60,490 bases of DNA from NCBI GenBank assembly GCA_026415355.1, contig JAOAHF010000014.1:1-60490 (forward strand). Direction: 5' to 3'. Under the pieces are notes generated by a model. The model was given only the letters and a program-made list of their open reading frames with translations. It had not been told where the DNA came from and ran no database searches. Position 1 is the stretch's first letter. Each line of letters starts with the position of its first letter. The translations under genes were made by a program, and so were the position numbers. This stretch comes from Brevinematales bacterium (GTDB lineage: Bacteria > Spirochaetota > Brevinematia > DTOW01). Shown piece after piece: positions 38,811 through 46,938 of the stretch.

Positions 38811-39728
38811 ATGATAATATTTCTAACAGGTGCTACTGGTTTCGTAGGAAGAAACACTTTAGACAAACTATTGCAGAAAGACGTGAAAATAAAAGTACTA
38901 GTCAGAAATCCTAATAAACTAGAAAGAATACTAGAAAATATAACTCCTAAAAGTTACTTAAAAAACATTCAGGTAATAAACGGAGATATAACAACTCCTG
39001 AAAGTTATTCAGATCATTTAGAAGGTGTTGACACTGTTATCAACTTGGTTGGTATAATTAGAGAGTTCCCTAGAAAAAGAATAACATTTTGGAAACACCA
39101 TTTTGAAGCAACTAAAAACTTGGTAGATCACAGTCTAAAACACGGAGTTAAAAGATTCATACAAATGAGCGCCCTAGGAGTATCTATAAAAACAATATCT
39201 CAATACTACACAACTAAATACAAAGCTGAGAGATATGTAATAGAATCATTTGATAACTGGATAATATTACGACCTTCAATAATAATAGGACCTGACGGAG
39301 AATTCACAAAAATGATATATTCCATGATAAGACTAGGAGTAGTACCAATAATAGGAGACGGAAACTATTTGATAAGACCTATATCAATAACAACACTATC
39401 AAATTTCATATCATACATAGCAACAGATACATCAATAAATAAAAAAGAATTCAACTTAGTAGGCCCCAGAGAATACACATATAACGAGTTTATTGATACT
39501 TTTGCTCTATCCTTAGGCAAGAAGAATTATTCAAAGATATACTTACCTGTTTCTCTTGTAAAATCCATAGCTAGACTACTAGGTAGATTTAGATTTTTCC
39601 CCGTAACTTTGGAGCAAATAAACATGCTACTCGCAGGTAACACTTATTATCTTGATATACTTGAAAAACTACCCATAAAGAATATACCAATTGAAGAAGA
39701 AATAAAGAAGCTGAGGTATAGAAAATGA
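38811..39728 (+). CDS. NAD(P)-binding epimerase/NDUFA9-like atypical SDR
   Basis: 305 residues. The Rossmann motif is LTGATGFVGRNTLDKLL at the N-terminus; VNLVG-type strand VINLVGIIREF lies near 80; active-site-like SALGVS and YYTTKYKAE near 120-140 correspond to the SDR serine and YxxxK. The later part (EFNLVGPREYTYNEFIDTFA) is typical of the complex-I NDUFA9-like and nucleoside-diphosphate-sugar epimerase groups. Substrate not predictable. ATGA overlap with pyrF downstream. Confidence 0.82.
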   Translation: MIIFLTGATGFVGRNTLDKLLQKDVKIKVLVRNPNKLERILENITPKSYLKNIQVINGDITTPESYSDHLEGVDTVINLVGIIREFPRKRITFWKHHFEATKNLVDHSLKHGVKRFIQMSALGVSIKTISQYYTTKYKAERYVIESFDNWIILRPSIIIGPDGEFTKMIYSMIRLGVVPIIGDGNYLIRPISITTLSNFISYIATDTSINKKEFNLVGPREYTYNEFIDTFALSLGKKNYSKIYLPVSLVKSIARLLGRFRFFPVTLEQINMLLAGNTYYLDILEKLPIKNIPIEEEIKKLRYRK

Positions 39729-40390
39729 AACCAAACGTAGACAAAATAATAGTAGCTATCGACGTTACCAACTTTGATGACTTTATCTCAGTTTTTGACA
39801 AAACAAAAGATGTATTTGTCTGGTACAAAGTCCACTCTATATTCTTAAAAGAACACATAAGAATAATAGATATACTGAAAAATAACAACAAAAGAGTTTT
39901 CTTAGATTTGAAGTTCTTTGATATACCCGCAACAGTAGAAAAACATATAAGAGCAATATCAAAAATATGTGATATGTTTACCGTACATCTACTATCAGGT
40001 AGTGAAACCCTAAAAATAGTATCCCAAGTTTCACTAGAAGAAAACATAATACCTGTTGGTATTTCAATACTCACAAGCTTCTCACAGGAAAACTTAAGAG
40101 AAATAGGTATTAATAGCACCATAGAAGACGAAGTCACAAGACTAGTCAAAATTGGGCTAGAAAACGGAATAAACTACTTTGTATGTTCACCAAACGAAGT
40201 TAGAGAAATCAAAAGAAGATTTCCAAAAACAAAAGCTATAACACCTGGAATAAGGATTAGTAATCAAACAGATGATCAAAAAAGAGTTATGTCACCAAAA
40301 GAAGCATTTGAATTAGGAGCTGACTATATAGTTATGGGTAGAGATATACTCCGAATGGAGAAAATTGAAAAGATTTTTGAGTATATTTAA
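39725..40390 (+). CDS. pyrF: Orotidine 5'-phosphate decarboxylase
   Basis: Last step of UMP synthesis. 221 residues of the short type. The catalytic DxKxxD tetrad is in FLDLKFFDIPATVEKHI near residue 60, the phosphate-binding loop in ITPGIRISNQTDDQKRVMSP near 170, and the terminal GADYIVMGRDIL near 200. Coupled to the epimerase gene by an ATGA overlap. Its 3' end overlaps convergent ptsH by 4 bp. Other pyrimidine genes are not adjacent. Confidence 0.96.
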   Translation: MKPNVDKIIVAIDVTNFDDFISVFDKTKDVFVWYKVHSIFLKEHIRIIDILKNNNKRVFLDLKFFDIPATVEKHIRAISKICDMFTVHLLSGSETLKIVSQVSLEENIIPVGISILTSFSQENLREIGINSTIEDEVTRLVKIGLENGINYFVCSPNEVREIKRRFPKTKAITPGIRISNQTDDQKRVMSPKEAFELGADYIVMGRDILRMEKIEKIFEYI

Positions 40391-40665
40391 TCATCTTCCT
40401 CCTCTCCAAAATTTTTGTGGTCTATCAGATCTGTGAGCTTCTGCATTACTTCTTCCTCATCAACACCATTAACTATAACTTCTATTACATCTCCTGGCAT
40501 CATACCAAGAAGCATCACTCCAAGAGTACTCCTAGCATCCGCAACAACATCATTTTTCTTTATCTCAACTTTAGATTTATAGTCTTTTATAGTTTCATAT
40601 ATTCTAACAGCAGGTCTCAAATGAACTCCATATTTAGCTCTTATAACAAATTTTTTCCTTATCAT
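40387..40665 (-). CDS. ptsH: Phosphocarrier protein HPr
   Basis: 92 residues. The enzyme I phosphorylation site is the histidine in AKYGVHLRPA (near residue 15), and the HprK regulatory serine is in DARSTLGVML (near 46). Both are intact. The acidic tail is slightly extended. ATGA overlap with hprK upstream; no enzyme I or sugar permease is in the window, so the role may be mainly regulatory (inference). Confidence 0.95.
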   Translation of the reverse strand: MIRKKFVIRAKYGVHLRPAVRIYETIKDYKSKVEIKKNDVVADARSTLGVMLLGMMPGDVIEVIVNGVDEEEVMQKLTDLIDHKNFGEEEDD

Positions 40666-41570
40666 CTTATAATCCTTTTTTCTTTTATTCTTTCATTAAT
40701 TATAGCAGTTTCAATCAAAAACGGTATATTTCTCCCTGGACTTACAGGTATAGTTTTTTTGGGTAATTTTATTCCTAAAACCTCATATGTTTCAACATTA
40801 TCCCCTATCCTATCTACCATAATAGTACTATCCCAGTCAATCAATTCTATCACTATATCTATTTCTTTTTTAGGTATCGTAAAACCCGTACCAAACATAT
40901 TATCAACATTTATTATTCCTATTCCTCTAACCTCAATGATATTTGAGTATTTAGGATTGTATGGAAACGCAACAAGCCTGTATCCTTCAGGATATCTTAT
41001 TTTCTTTATCATAACAACATCGTCTGAAACAAATCTATGTTTTCTGCTCAAAAGCTCAAGACCTACTTCACTTTTACCTATACCACTTCTACCTATTATT
41101 AAAACCCCATACCCAAAAATGTCAAACATACCACCATTTACAACAACCCTAGGTGCTAGCTCATTGTTCAGAATAAGTTCCACTGAGAATGTAAGTTGGT
41201 AGGTATCAAGAGAACTAGCTATTATAGGAATACACTTCGATAAACTTAATTCGACAAATTCCTCCGGTAATTCACTATAATCAGAAACAATACAACAAGG
41301 TATATCAAAAGAAAAAAAAGTTTCAAAATTCTTTATCTTTTCTTGATCATTATCCTGGTATGCTTTTCTTATATAAGCCTGCTCCCCTCTACCTATTATC
41401 TGAACCCTATCGTAAGCAAAATTATCAAAAAAACCTGCAAGAGATAAACCAGGCCTATTAGTTACAACAGAATTTATAACTTTATTACTAGCTATATTCT
41501 TGCAGGTTATTATCTCAATATCAAGATTGTAATCTCTCTTGGCTATATCTACGAAATTCTCAACTGTCAT
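40662..41570 (-). CDS. hprK: HPr kinase/phosphorylase
   Basis: Phosphorylates and dephosphorylates HPr at its regulatory serine in response to metabolites. 302 residues. The N-terminal domain is about 1-130. The kinase domain has the P-loop GRSGIGKSEVGLELL near residue 153, the signature segment VRGIGIINV near 205, and IPVSPGRNIPFLIETA near the C-terminus. It overlaps hpf and ptsH by 4 bp on each side, forming a tightly coupled operon. Mirrors the rpoN-hpf-ptsN cluster logic, but with HprK. Confidence 0.96.
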   Translation of the reverse strand: MTVENFVDIAKRDYNLDIEIITCKNIASNKVINSVVTNRPGLSLAGFFDNFAYDRVQIIGRGEQAYIRKAYQDNDQEKIKNFETFFSFDIPCCIVSDYSELPEEFVELSLSKCIPIIASSLDTYQLTFSVELILNNELAPRVVVNGGMFDIFGYGVLIIGRSGIGKSEVGLELLSRKHRFVSDDVVMIKKIRYPEGYRLVAFPYNPKYSNIIEVRGIGIINVDNMFGTGFTIPKKEIDIVIELIDWDSTIMVDRIGDNVETYEVLGIKLPKKTIPVSPGRNIPFLIETAIINERIKEKRIIR

Positions 41571-41887
41571 TGCCTTTTCTTTCTTGCTTCCCTAAGCCTT
41601 GATGCTTTTTTCTTTTTCCTCTCTTTTATTATTAGATCATGAGCTATGTTAATTGCATCAGTTATAGCTATTTTCCAATCCTGATGTTCATACTTCGCAA
41701 AAACTTTCGTATGATCAACAAATATATCCAATTCACATAAAATCGAAGAGGTCGGAGTAGTCGATATAAAAAAGTGTACCTTCCTAACCTTATCCTCAGC
41801 AAATGATATCTTCGAAAGCTTAGCATTTATGTGATCCCTAACATCATCTGTTATGTTAAACCCTTTACCCTCCACGAGTACTTCCAT
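41567..41887 (-). CDS. hpf: Ribosome hibernation promoting factor, short form
   Basis: About 106 residues from the ATG at 41887 (MEVLVEGKGFNITDDVRDHI), which sits 7 nt after a perfect AGGAGG; the ATG two codons upstream is only 1 nt from it. The YfiA/HPF fold is indicated by beta-alpha-beta segments, with CELDIFVDHTKVFAKYEHQDWK in the middle and the basic tail KERKKKKASRLREARKKRQ. It lacks the C-terminal dimerisation domain of long HPF. It stabilises idle ribosomes. First gene of hpf-hprK-ptsH. Confidence 0.93.
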   Translation of the reverse strand: MEVLVEGKGFNITDDVRDHINAKLSKISFAEDKVRKVHFFISTTPTSSILCELDIFVDHTKVFAKYEHQDWKIAITDAINIAHDLIIKERKKKKASRLREARKKRQ

Positions 41888-41929
41888 AATCATACCTCCT
41901 AATTATAATCGTAAAAGTATAACTAACAT

Positions 41930-42850
41930 TTTTCAAGAATTAAATAGCTGAAGTTTGGTAAAAAGCTTGACATTTTTTCGTGAAAGAATATAAAAGTCCA
42001 AGAATACCCTCTCTAACCTCTAAAACAGTTTCCTAATACTTTCATCGGCTATCAAACTAAAATTCAATAATTCAAAACAAAAGTAACCTCACAATCTTTT
42101 TAAAAATTCCCTATCATCACACTCTACATCTCTAAATTCTCAGACACATCCTCGAAAATTTACACCACCTCACCCTTGCTTTTCCATATTTCCAGCACTC
42201 CATAAACTTTAAATCAGTACCAAAAACCATCGGTTATATATACCCCCTTTCCATCTAATCTTCTACTCTAACATCCCATACCATAATCTCATATACAACA
42301 CCTACCTCATCCAACAATACTCTTATAAATCCATGCTTCCATCTCTAGCTTTACCTCCCAAAACTTCGAGAGAGATTAGACATCCTTAAACTCCTATCAA
42401 CTTCTACATCCTCCTCTTCTAACCATCTTATCATACAGCATTTGAAATTATCTATAAACTTCTCAAAATTCCATCTAATTGATACCTGTAATTCCCAAAT
42501 CCTTCTAATACCTCACTCAAAGAATACTTAACCTCTTTGCCTATTCCACCCATCAACCACCTCTCAACCTTTTTCAAAAAAATACATCACCTCAAACATC
42601 ACACCATCAATCCCACCTCTCATCTCACCTAAATTCTCAACACGATAATGTATGCTTGACACATAAGCCTTCCTATACTCCTAAAAACACCTATTAAAAC
42701 AACCAAACAATAATTATGCTTTTTTCTTTGTCAATTATTCTCTTTCTATCTCATTGCACATCTCTTTAACAACTCTCAAGAAAAATATCAGAAGAATTAT
42801 TCTGACATACTTTCATAAACTATCTTTCCTTCAAGATTAACATCCTAAGA
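41930..42850 (-). pseudogene. Gene-free, apparently eroded coding stretch
   Basis: About 920 bp without an intact gene. The strand asymmetry is like that of minus-strand genes nearby: the plus strand is C-rich and very G-poor. Minus-strand frames give protein-like pieces broken by stops and shifts, for example MRGGIDGVMFEVMYFFEK, then in another frame VERWLMGGIGKEVKYSLSEV, later LDGKGVYITDGFWY. A distant likeness to the N-terminus of mutator-type transposases is too weak to assert. No terminal inverted repeats or target duplications were found. It lies at the left edge of the block with opposite skew. Confidence 0.4.
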
Positions 42851-42938
42851 CATTTAGCAATTTTTTGAACACCTAAGTTATTTTTTGAAATTCTAGTTTA
42901 ATGACAAACAAAATTACTTATTTGAGAGAGATAAGCTT

Positions 42939-44582
42939 ATGATTTTAATGTTTCTTCTGTCGATAGTAATCTTCTTTCTAGGCTATTTCCTATATGCTAA
43001 GTATATTAGCAGAGTTATAGGTATAAGTAGAGAAAACAAAGTACCTTCAGTTGAGAAAATGGATGGAATTGATTATGTCCCAACAAACAAATTTGTATTA
43101 TTTGGTCACCATTTTGCTTCAATAGCAGGTGCTGGTCCTATCCTGGGTCCCATAATAGCAATTAGTATGTACGGTTGGGGGCCTGTTTGGCTATGGGTTT
43201 TACTAGGTGGAGTATTTTTTGGAGCAGTTCATGACTTTCTATCTCTAGCAATTTCGGTTAAGAATCAGGGTAGATCTATCTTTGATATTTCAAAGGATGT
43301 TTTAGGTAAGTTTGCAAGTCTATTTATGCTAGTATTTGTTTTGTTAGCTCTTATAATAGTTGTTGCAGTATTTGCTGCTTTCACTGCGGTAACATTTGTT
43401 TCAGAACCAAGAATTGTCATACCAACTGCTACAATATTAGTAGTCGCATTATTAGCAAGTCTTATGATATACAAACTCAAGTTAAATATTATCATCTCAA
43501 CTGTTATAAGTCTCTTTATAGTAGCATTAAGCATTTTTGTATCTTTCAGTTACAATATTGGAATTTTATTACCCTTTGACAAAGAAACATCTATAACAGT
43601 TTGGATACTAATACTACTCGCTTATTCTCTTATAGCTTCAATACTCCCTGTCAACCTTATTCTCCAACCAAGAGATTATATTAACTCCTACATACTTTTT
43701 ATAGGAATGTTTTTTGGCATATTAGGGATAATCTTTTTTAACTTTTTAAACTTTGATATAAAAATACCTTTTTTACAGGTAACTGAAATAGCAAAAGATC
43801 CGAGTACCGATTTGCTTGAACCTATTTGGCCTATATTATTTATAACAGTTGCTTGTGGCGCTATTTCGGGATTTCATTCCTTAGTTGCTTCAGGAACTAC
43901 ATCAAAGCAGATTGCTAATGAAGAGAATACAAGATTTGTAGCGTATGGCGGTATGCTAACAGAAAGTCTTCTTGCCGTTACTGTTATACTCGGAACAATA
44001 TTCTTCTTAACACCAGACACATTAGTTAAATTTGTCAAGGAAGGTAAAGGAATAATTGCATTTGGCAATGCATACAATGGACTAACTCAAGGTATTTTAG
44101 GATCTTTTGGTCTATCTTTAGCAATACTTATGATTAACGGTTTCATGCTAACTACTCTAGATACTGCAACTAGAATATCAAGATTTCTACTAGAGGAAAT
44201 TTATTTAAATGTATCTGGAAGAAAGCTTTCTAAATTTAAATCAGTTACAATTATATTAATTGTTGCCGGATACTTAGCATTAAGTGGTGCTTATGTCGCA
44301 ATATGGAAACTTTTTGGAACTGCTAATCAGTTAGTTTCTGCATTTGCTTTGATTGTTATTACACTTTACTTACTGTACAGAGGAAAAACAAGCTGGTTTG
44401 CTTTTATACCTGCTATTTTTATGGTAGCAACAACTTTAGGTTCTCTTATATTTTACTTCTACAAATATGCTTTTGACAGTTTTAACATCACATTTTTGAT
44501 TATAGACACTATACTTTTGGTAGTTGCCTTAATAGCATATACTAGCATAATATTTTCTGTTATCAGAAAAAAAGGCAAATAG
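42939..44582 (+). CDS. cstA: CstA-family carbon starvation/pyruvate-peptide transporter
   Basis: A 547-residue polytopic membrane protein with about 14-16 helices, the shorter form of CstA found in many bacteria. The family signature is GHHFASIAGAGPILGPIIAI near residue 57, with GGVFFGAVHDFLSLAISVKNQG near 90. Later conserved points are CGAISGFHSLVASGTTSKQI near 310 and ANQLVSAFALIVI near 465. Family members import pyruvate or peptides. Unlike earlier plus-strand genes, its coding strand is G- and T-rich, consistent with a different replication orientation. GAGAGAG upstream is a weak ribosome site. Confidence 0.92.
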   Translation: MILMFLLSIVIFFLGYFLYAKYISRVIGISRENKVPSVEKMDGIDYVPTNKFVLFGHHFASIAGAGPILGPIIAISMYGWGPVWLWVLLGGVFFGAVHDFLSLAISVKNQGRSIFDISKDVLGKFASLFMLVFVLLALIIVVAVFAAFTAVTFVSEPRIVIPTATILVVALLASLMIYKLKLNIIISTVISLFIVALSIFVSFSYNIGILLPFDKETSITVWILILLAYSLIASILPVNLILQPRDYINSYILFIGMFFGILGIIFFNFLNFDIKIPFLQVTEIAKDPSTDLLEPIWPILFITVACGAISGFHSLVASGTTSKQIANEENTRFVAYGGMLTESLLAVTVILGTIFFLTPDTLVKFVKEGKGIIAFGNAYNGLTQGILGSFGLSLAILMINGFMLTTLDTATRISRFLLEEIYLNVSGRKLSKFKSVTIILIVAGYLALSGAYVAIWKLFGTANQLVSAFALIVITLYLLYRGKTSWFAFIPAIFMVATTLGSLIFYFYKYAFDSFNITFLIIDTILLVVALIAYTSIIFSVIRKKGK

Positions 44583-44724
44583 TTTTTACAGTTTCTTCAA
44601 AATAAAACGATTTTGTAGTAGTCTAAACTTTTGATCTAGCTTTTTGATTTAGTCTTTGAAAAGATTTTTTTGAAATTAACTAGATACTTAGGATCAATTG
44701 TTTTAGAATTTAGTTTGAATAGTT

Positions 44725-44798
44725 GGGCGGTTAGCTCAGTTGGTTAGAGCGCTGCTTTCACACAGCAGATGTCGGAGGTTCAAATCCTCCACCGCCCA
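44725..44798 (+). tRNA. tRNA-Val (CAC)
   Basis: 74-nt class I tRNA: acceptor GGGCGGT/ACCGCCC, discriminator A, D-arm GCTC...GAGC with GG in the loop, anticodon stem CTGCT/AGCAG around TTCACAC (anticodon CAC), and T-arm GGAGG-TTCAAAT-CCTCC. CCA is not encoded. A single G separates its last base from the ATG of the next gene. Confidence 0.97.
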
Positions 44799-44799
44799 G

Positions 44800-45144
44800 A
44801 TGAGCCAGATATCTAAAACTATAGATGAAATACTAAAAGTAGACGAGCATCTCTCGAAGAAGATAGAAGATGCAAGGCTAGAAGCAAAAAGAATAATTGA
44901 TTCCGCAAAATCAGAAATCGAGAAGTATAGAGAGCAAAAAGAGAAGGACTTACAACACTTTAAAGGTGAACTCGAAAAAAGTTATTCTGAAGAAATTCAG
45001 AAATTCAAATCTGAGATGAAATTGAAAGCAGAAAATGAAAAATCCACACTAATTGAGATATTAAGATCAAGAAGGGGTGAAGTTGTTGAATCAGTTACTA
45101 ACGAAGTAATAAAAGAAATAGTAGGATCTTTATTGTCAGAGTAA
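44800..45144 (+). CDS. Small coiled-coil protein, V-ATPase G/H-subunit-like
   Basis: 114 residues from the ATG at 44800, almost entirely charged alpha helix with coiled-coil heptads (KKIEDARLEAKRIIDSAKSE, LEKSYSEEIQKFKSEM). The AKRIIDSAKSEIEKYREQ pattern resembles peripheral-stalk G/H subunits of V-type ATPases, but no other ATPase genes are nearby, so this is tentative. A longer frame from 44740 runs through tRNA-Val and is spurious. There is no Shine-Dalgarno; the ATG begins 1 nt after the tRNA. Its TAA overlaps the rsmD ATG by one base. Confidence 0.72.
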   Translation: MSQISKTIDEILKVDEHLSKKIEDARLEAKRIIDSAKSEIEKYREQKEKDLQHFKGELEKSYSEEIQKFKSEMKLKAENEKSTLIEILRSRRGEVVESVTNEVIKEIVGSLLSE

Positions 45145-45686
45145 TGTTAAGAATAACGGGGGGATACCTTAAAGGAAGACAAATAGTAGTAAGATCAAGT
45201 CATGTAAAGCCTACTTCGGAGGTTGTTCGCCAAGCTTTGTTTAACATAATAGATGTAAGTGGAGTTTCATTTTTAGACATCTTTTCAGGTTCTGGTATAA
45301 TAGGAATAGAAGCATTAAGTAGAGGAGCAAACTTCGTTTGTTTTGTCGATAATGATTACTCTTTGATGAACCAATTAAAGAATAATCTCAGTATTCTAGG
45401 GATTAGCAAAGATAGATACTTGATACTCGAAAAATCTTGGGATAACGCTATCAATTTCCTAAAAATTTCCAACAGAAGATTTGATATAATATTTGCCGAC
45501 CCTTTTTACAATTTCAGCAATTATGCCAAACTGATTTACAAACTTAAGGAAGTATCAAAAGAAAGTTCTCTATTGATTATCGAGCATTCATCAAGAAACC
45601 TTATAAAACTAGACAGCAACGTAAGTGTAATAGACATAAAGAAATATGGAGAAACTTTTCTTACATTTGTCAAATTTGCTCTATAG
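45144..45686 (+). CDS. rsmD: 16S rRNA (guanine-966-N2)-methyltransferase
   Basis: 180 residues starting LRITGGYLKGRQIVV, the RsmD N-terminus. The SAM-binding motif is FLDIFSGSGIIGIEALSRGA near residue 48, and the catalytic N2-methyltransferase motif appears as ADPFY (usually DPPY) near 120. Methylates G966 in 16S rRNA by family analogy. The start overlaps the stop of the coiled-coil gene (TAATG), so translation is coupled. The frame ends 6 bp inside the convergent neighbour. coaD, a common partner, is absent. Confidence 0.92.
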   Translation: MLRITGGYLKGRQIVVRSSHVKPTSEVVRQALFNIIDVSGVSFLDIFSGSGIIGIEALSRGANFVCFVDNDYSLMNQLKNNLSILGISKDRYLILEKSWDNAINFLKISNRRFDIIFADPFYNFSNYAKLIYKLKEVSKESSLLIIEHSSRNLIKLDSNVSVIDIKKYGETFLTFVKFAL

Positions 45687-46937
45687 CTTTTTTCTCAATA
45701 TATAAAACTCCAACCAATAGTCAAGTTTATGAGGTATGTAATCATTAACACTTGAAAAATACTTCGAAACAATCAACCTGAGATTCTCTATTTCTCCATT
45801 TAGCTCCGCAAGAATTCTTGATGTGTTATTGTTTATCTTTCCTATTACTACTTTGCTGCTTTTTAACATAACTTTTATTTCGCTACCTGAATTTAGAAGA
45901 ACTATATCATCTCTAGTCGCATTTTTTATGTAGTCTGATTTCCCAAGATATTTGTCGTATTCAAAAAGTGGAGTTATAACTCTTATTTTATCTTCTTTTA
46001 AACACATTTCAATACTGCAATCTTCAAGAAATATTTCTATGTTCCTTATTATAGTTCTAAGATTTGATGATGGATGCTCGTTATAAATGTAAGCTAGTAC
46101 ATTCTTTGTTTCCGGTAATAACCACTCCATATTATTGGATTTTATCTTTTCGATTATTAAGTTTTTGTTTTCGGGTAGGTTCATCATCTCAAAATCTGTT
46201 GCTATGTTTGATATAAATTCATAGAAGAAATCAATGAAATTTTCAGATTCTATCTTTGACAACAACATACTTAGCTTTATATTTGGGTCAAAATTAAGTA
46301 TAGTTTCATGTTCTGACAACGTTTTCCTCACTTCAAAAAACACTCTCTCATTAGGTAAACCAAATTCAAATATGGATTTAAGTCTTATATCAAAGAAATT
46401 CTCATCGATAAATTCTATGATTTCTTTTGGAAGTAAAAACCTTATACCATTAATCATAACATATAGCTGACCATTTTTTATGTAATAGTTTATTGATATA
46501 GTTTTGCTATTAAGTACAACTTTTGTATTTTTTATGTCTTGCGTTATACCGTTTATTACAATATTTCTTACATCGAACGCTTCGATTGTCCCAATCGATA
46601 TGTTTGCAGGTAGTATTCCGATGTTTTCTATAAACCTTTGTAGCTTAGTATTTCTCAAAGAAATAGTCTGAAAAAATATGTTTGCTATATCCTTTGGAGT
46701 AAATATTATGTTTGATATAGATTTTTTTATGTACTCTATATTGGCTATTCTATAGAGTACTCTTAAACCTGGTAGTACAAAACCACTTTTTATCAATGAC
46801 AAAGCTAGCACAATCTCTTCATTTACTGGTTTGGGTAGAATATTCTTTATTATATTTGAATTATCTAAAACTTCACTTTTTGCTTTAAGGTTTATGTAAA
46901 GTATTTCGTTAGTTAAACTTTCTTCTATATCTTGCAT
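45681..46937 (-). CDS. Unknown protein, 418 residues
   Basis: I do not recognise this protein. It has no signal peptide or clear membrane helix and is rich in Ile, Asn and Glu. The middle part (about 120-170) looks beta-rich (ARTSIGTIEAF-like strands, NGQLYVMINGIRFLLP). The last 100 residues carry DIVLLNSGSEIKVMLKSSKVVIGKI and an aromatic tail (HKLDYWLEFYILRKKL). It starts 1 nt after the stop of the binding-protein gene, so it is translated from the same mRNA. A possible link to sensing that ligand is only a guess. Confidence 0.65.
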   Translation of the reverse strand: MQDIEESLTNEILYINLKAKSEVLDNSNIIKNILPKPVNEEIVLALSLIKSGFVLPGLRVLYRIANIEYIKKSISNIIFTPKDIANIFFQTISLRNTKLQRFIENIGILPANISIGTIEAFDVRNIVINGITQDIKNTKVVLNSKTISINYYIKNGQLYVMINGIRFLLPKEIIEFIDENFFDIRLKSIFEFGLPNERVFFEVRKTLSEHETILNFDPNIKLSMLLSKIESENFIDFFYEFISNIATDFEMMNLPENKNLIIEKIKSNNMEWLLPETKNVLAYIYNEHPSSNLRTIIRNIEIFLEDCSIEMCLKEDKIRVITPLFEYDKYLGKSDYIKNATRDDIVLLNSGSEIKVMLKSSKVVIGKINNNTSRILAELNGEIENLRLIVSKYFSSVNDYIPHKLDYWLEFYILRKKL

Positions 46938-46938
46938 T

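Noticed and set aside
40417-41202. Long open frame opposite ptsH/hprK
   Set aside because: It lies antisense to two well-conserved genes, has no ribosome site and reflects their codon composition.
44740-44799. N-terminal extension of the coiled-coil gene through tRNA-Val
   Set aside because: The extra 20 residues are translated from tRNA sequence; the ATG at 44800 is the sensible start.
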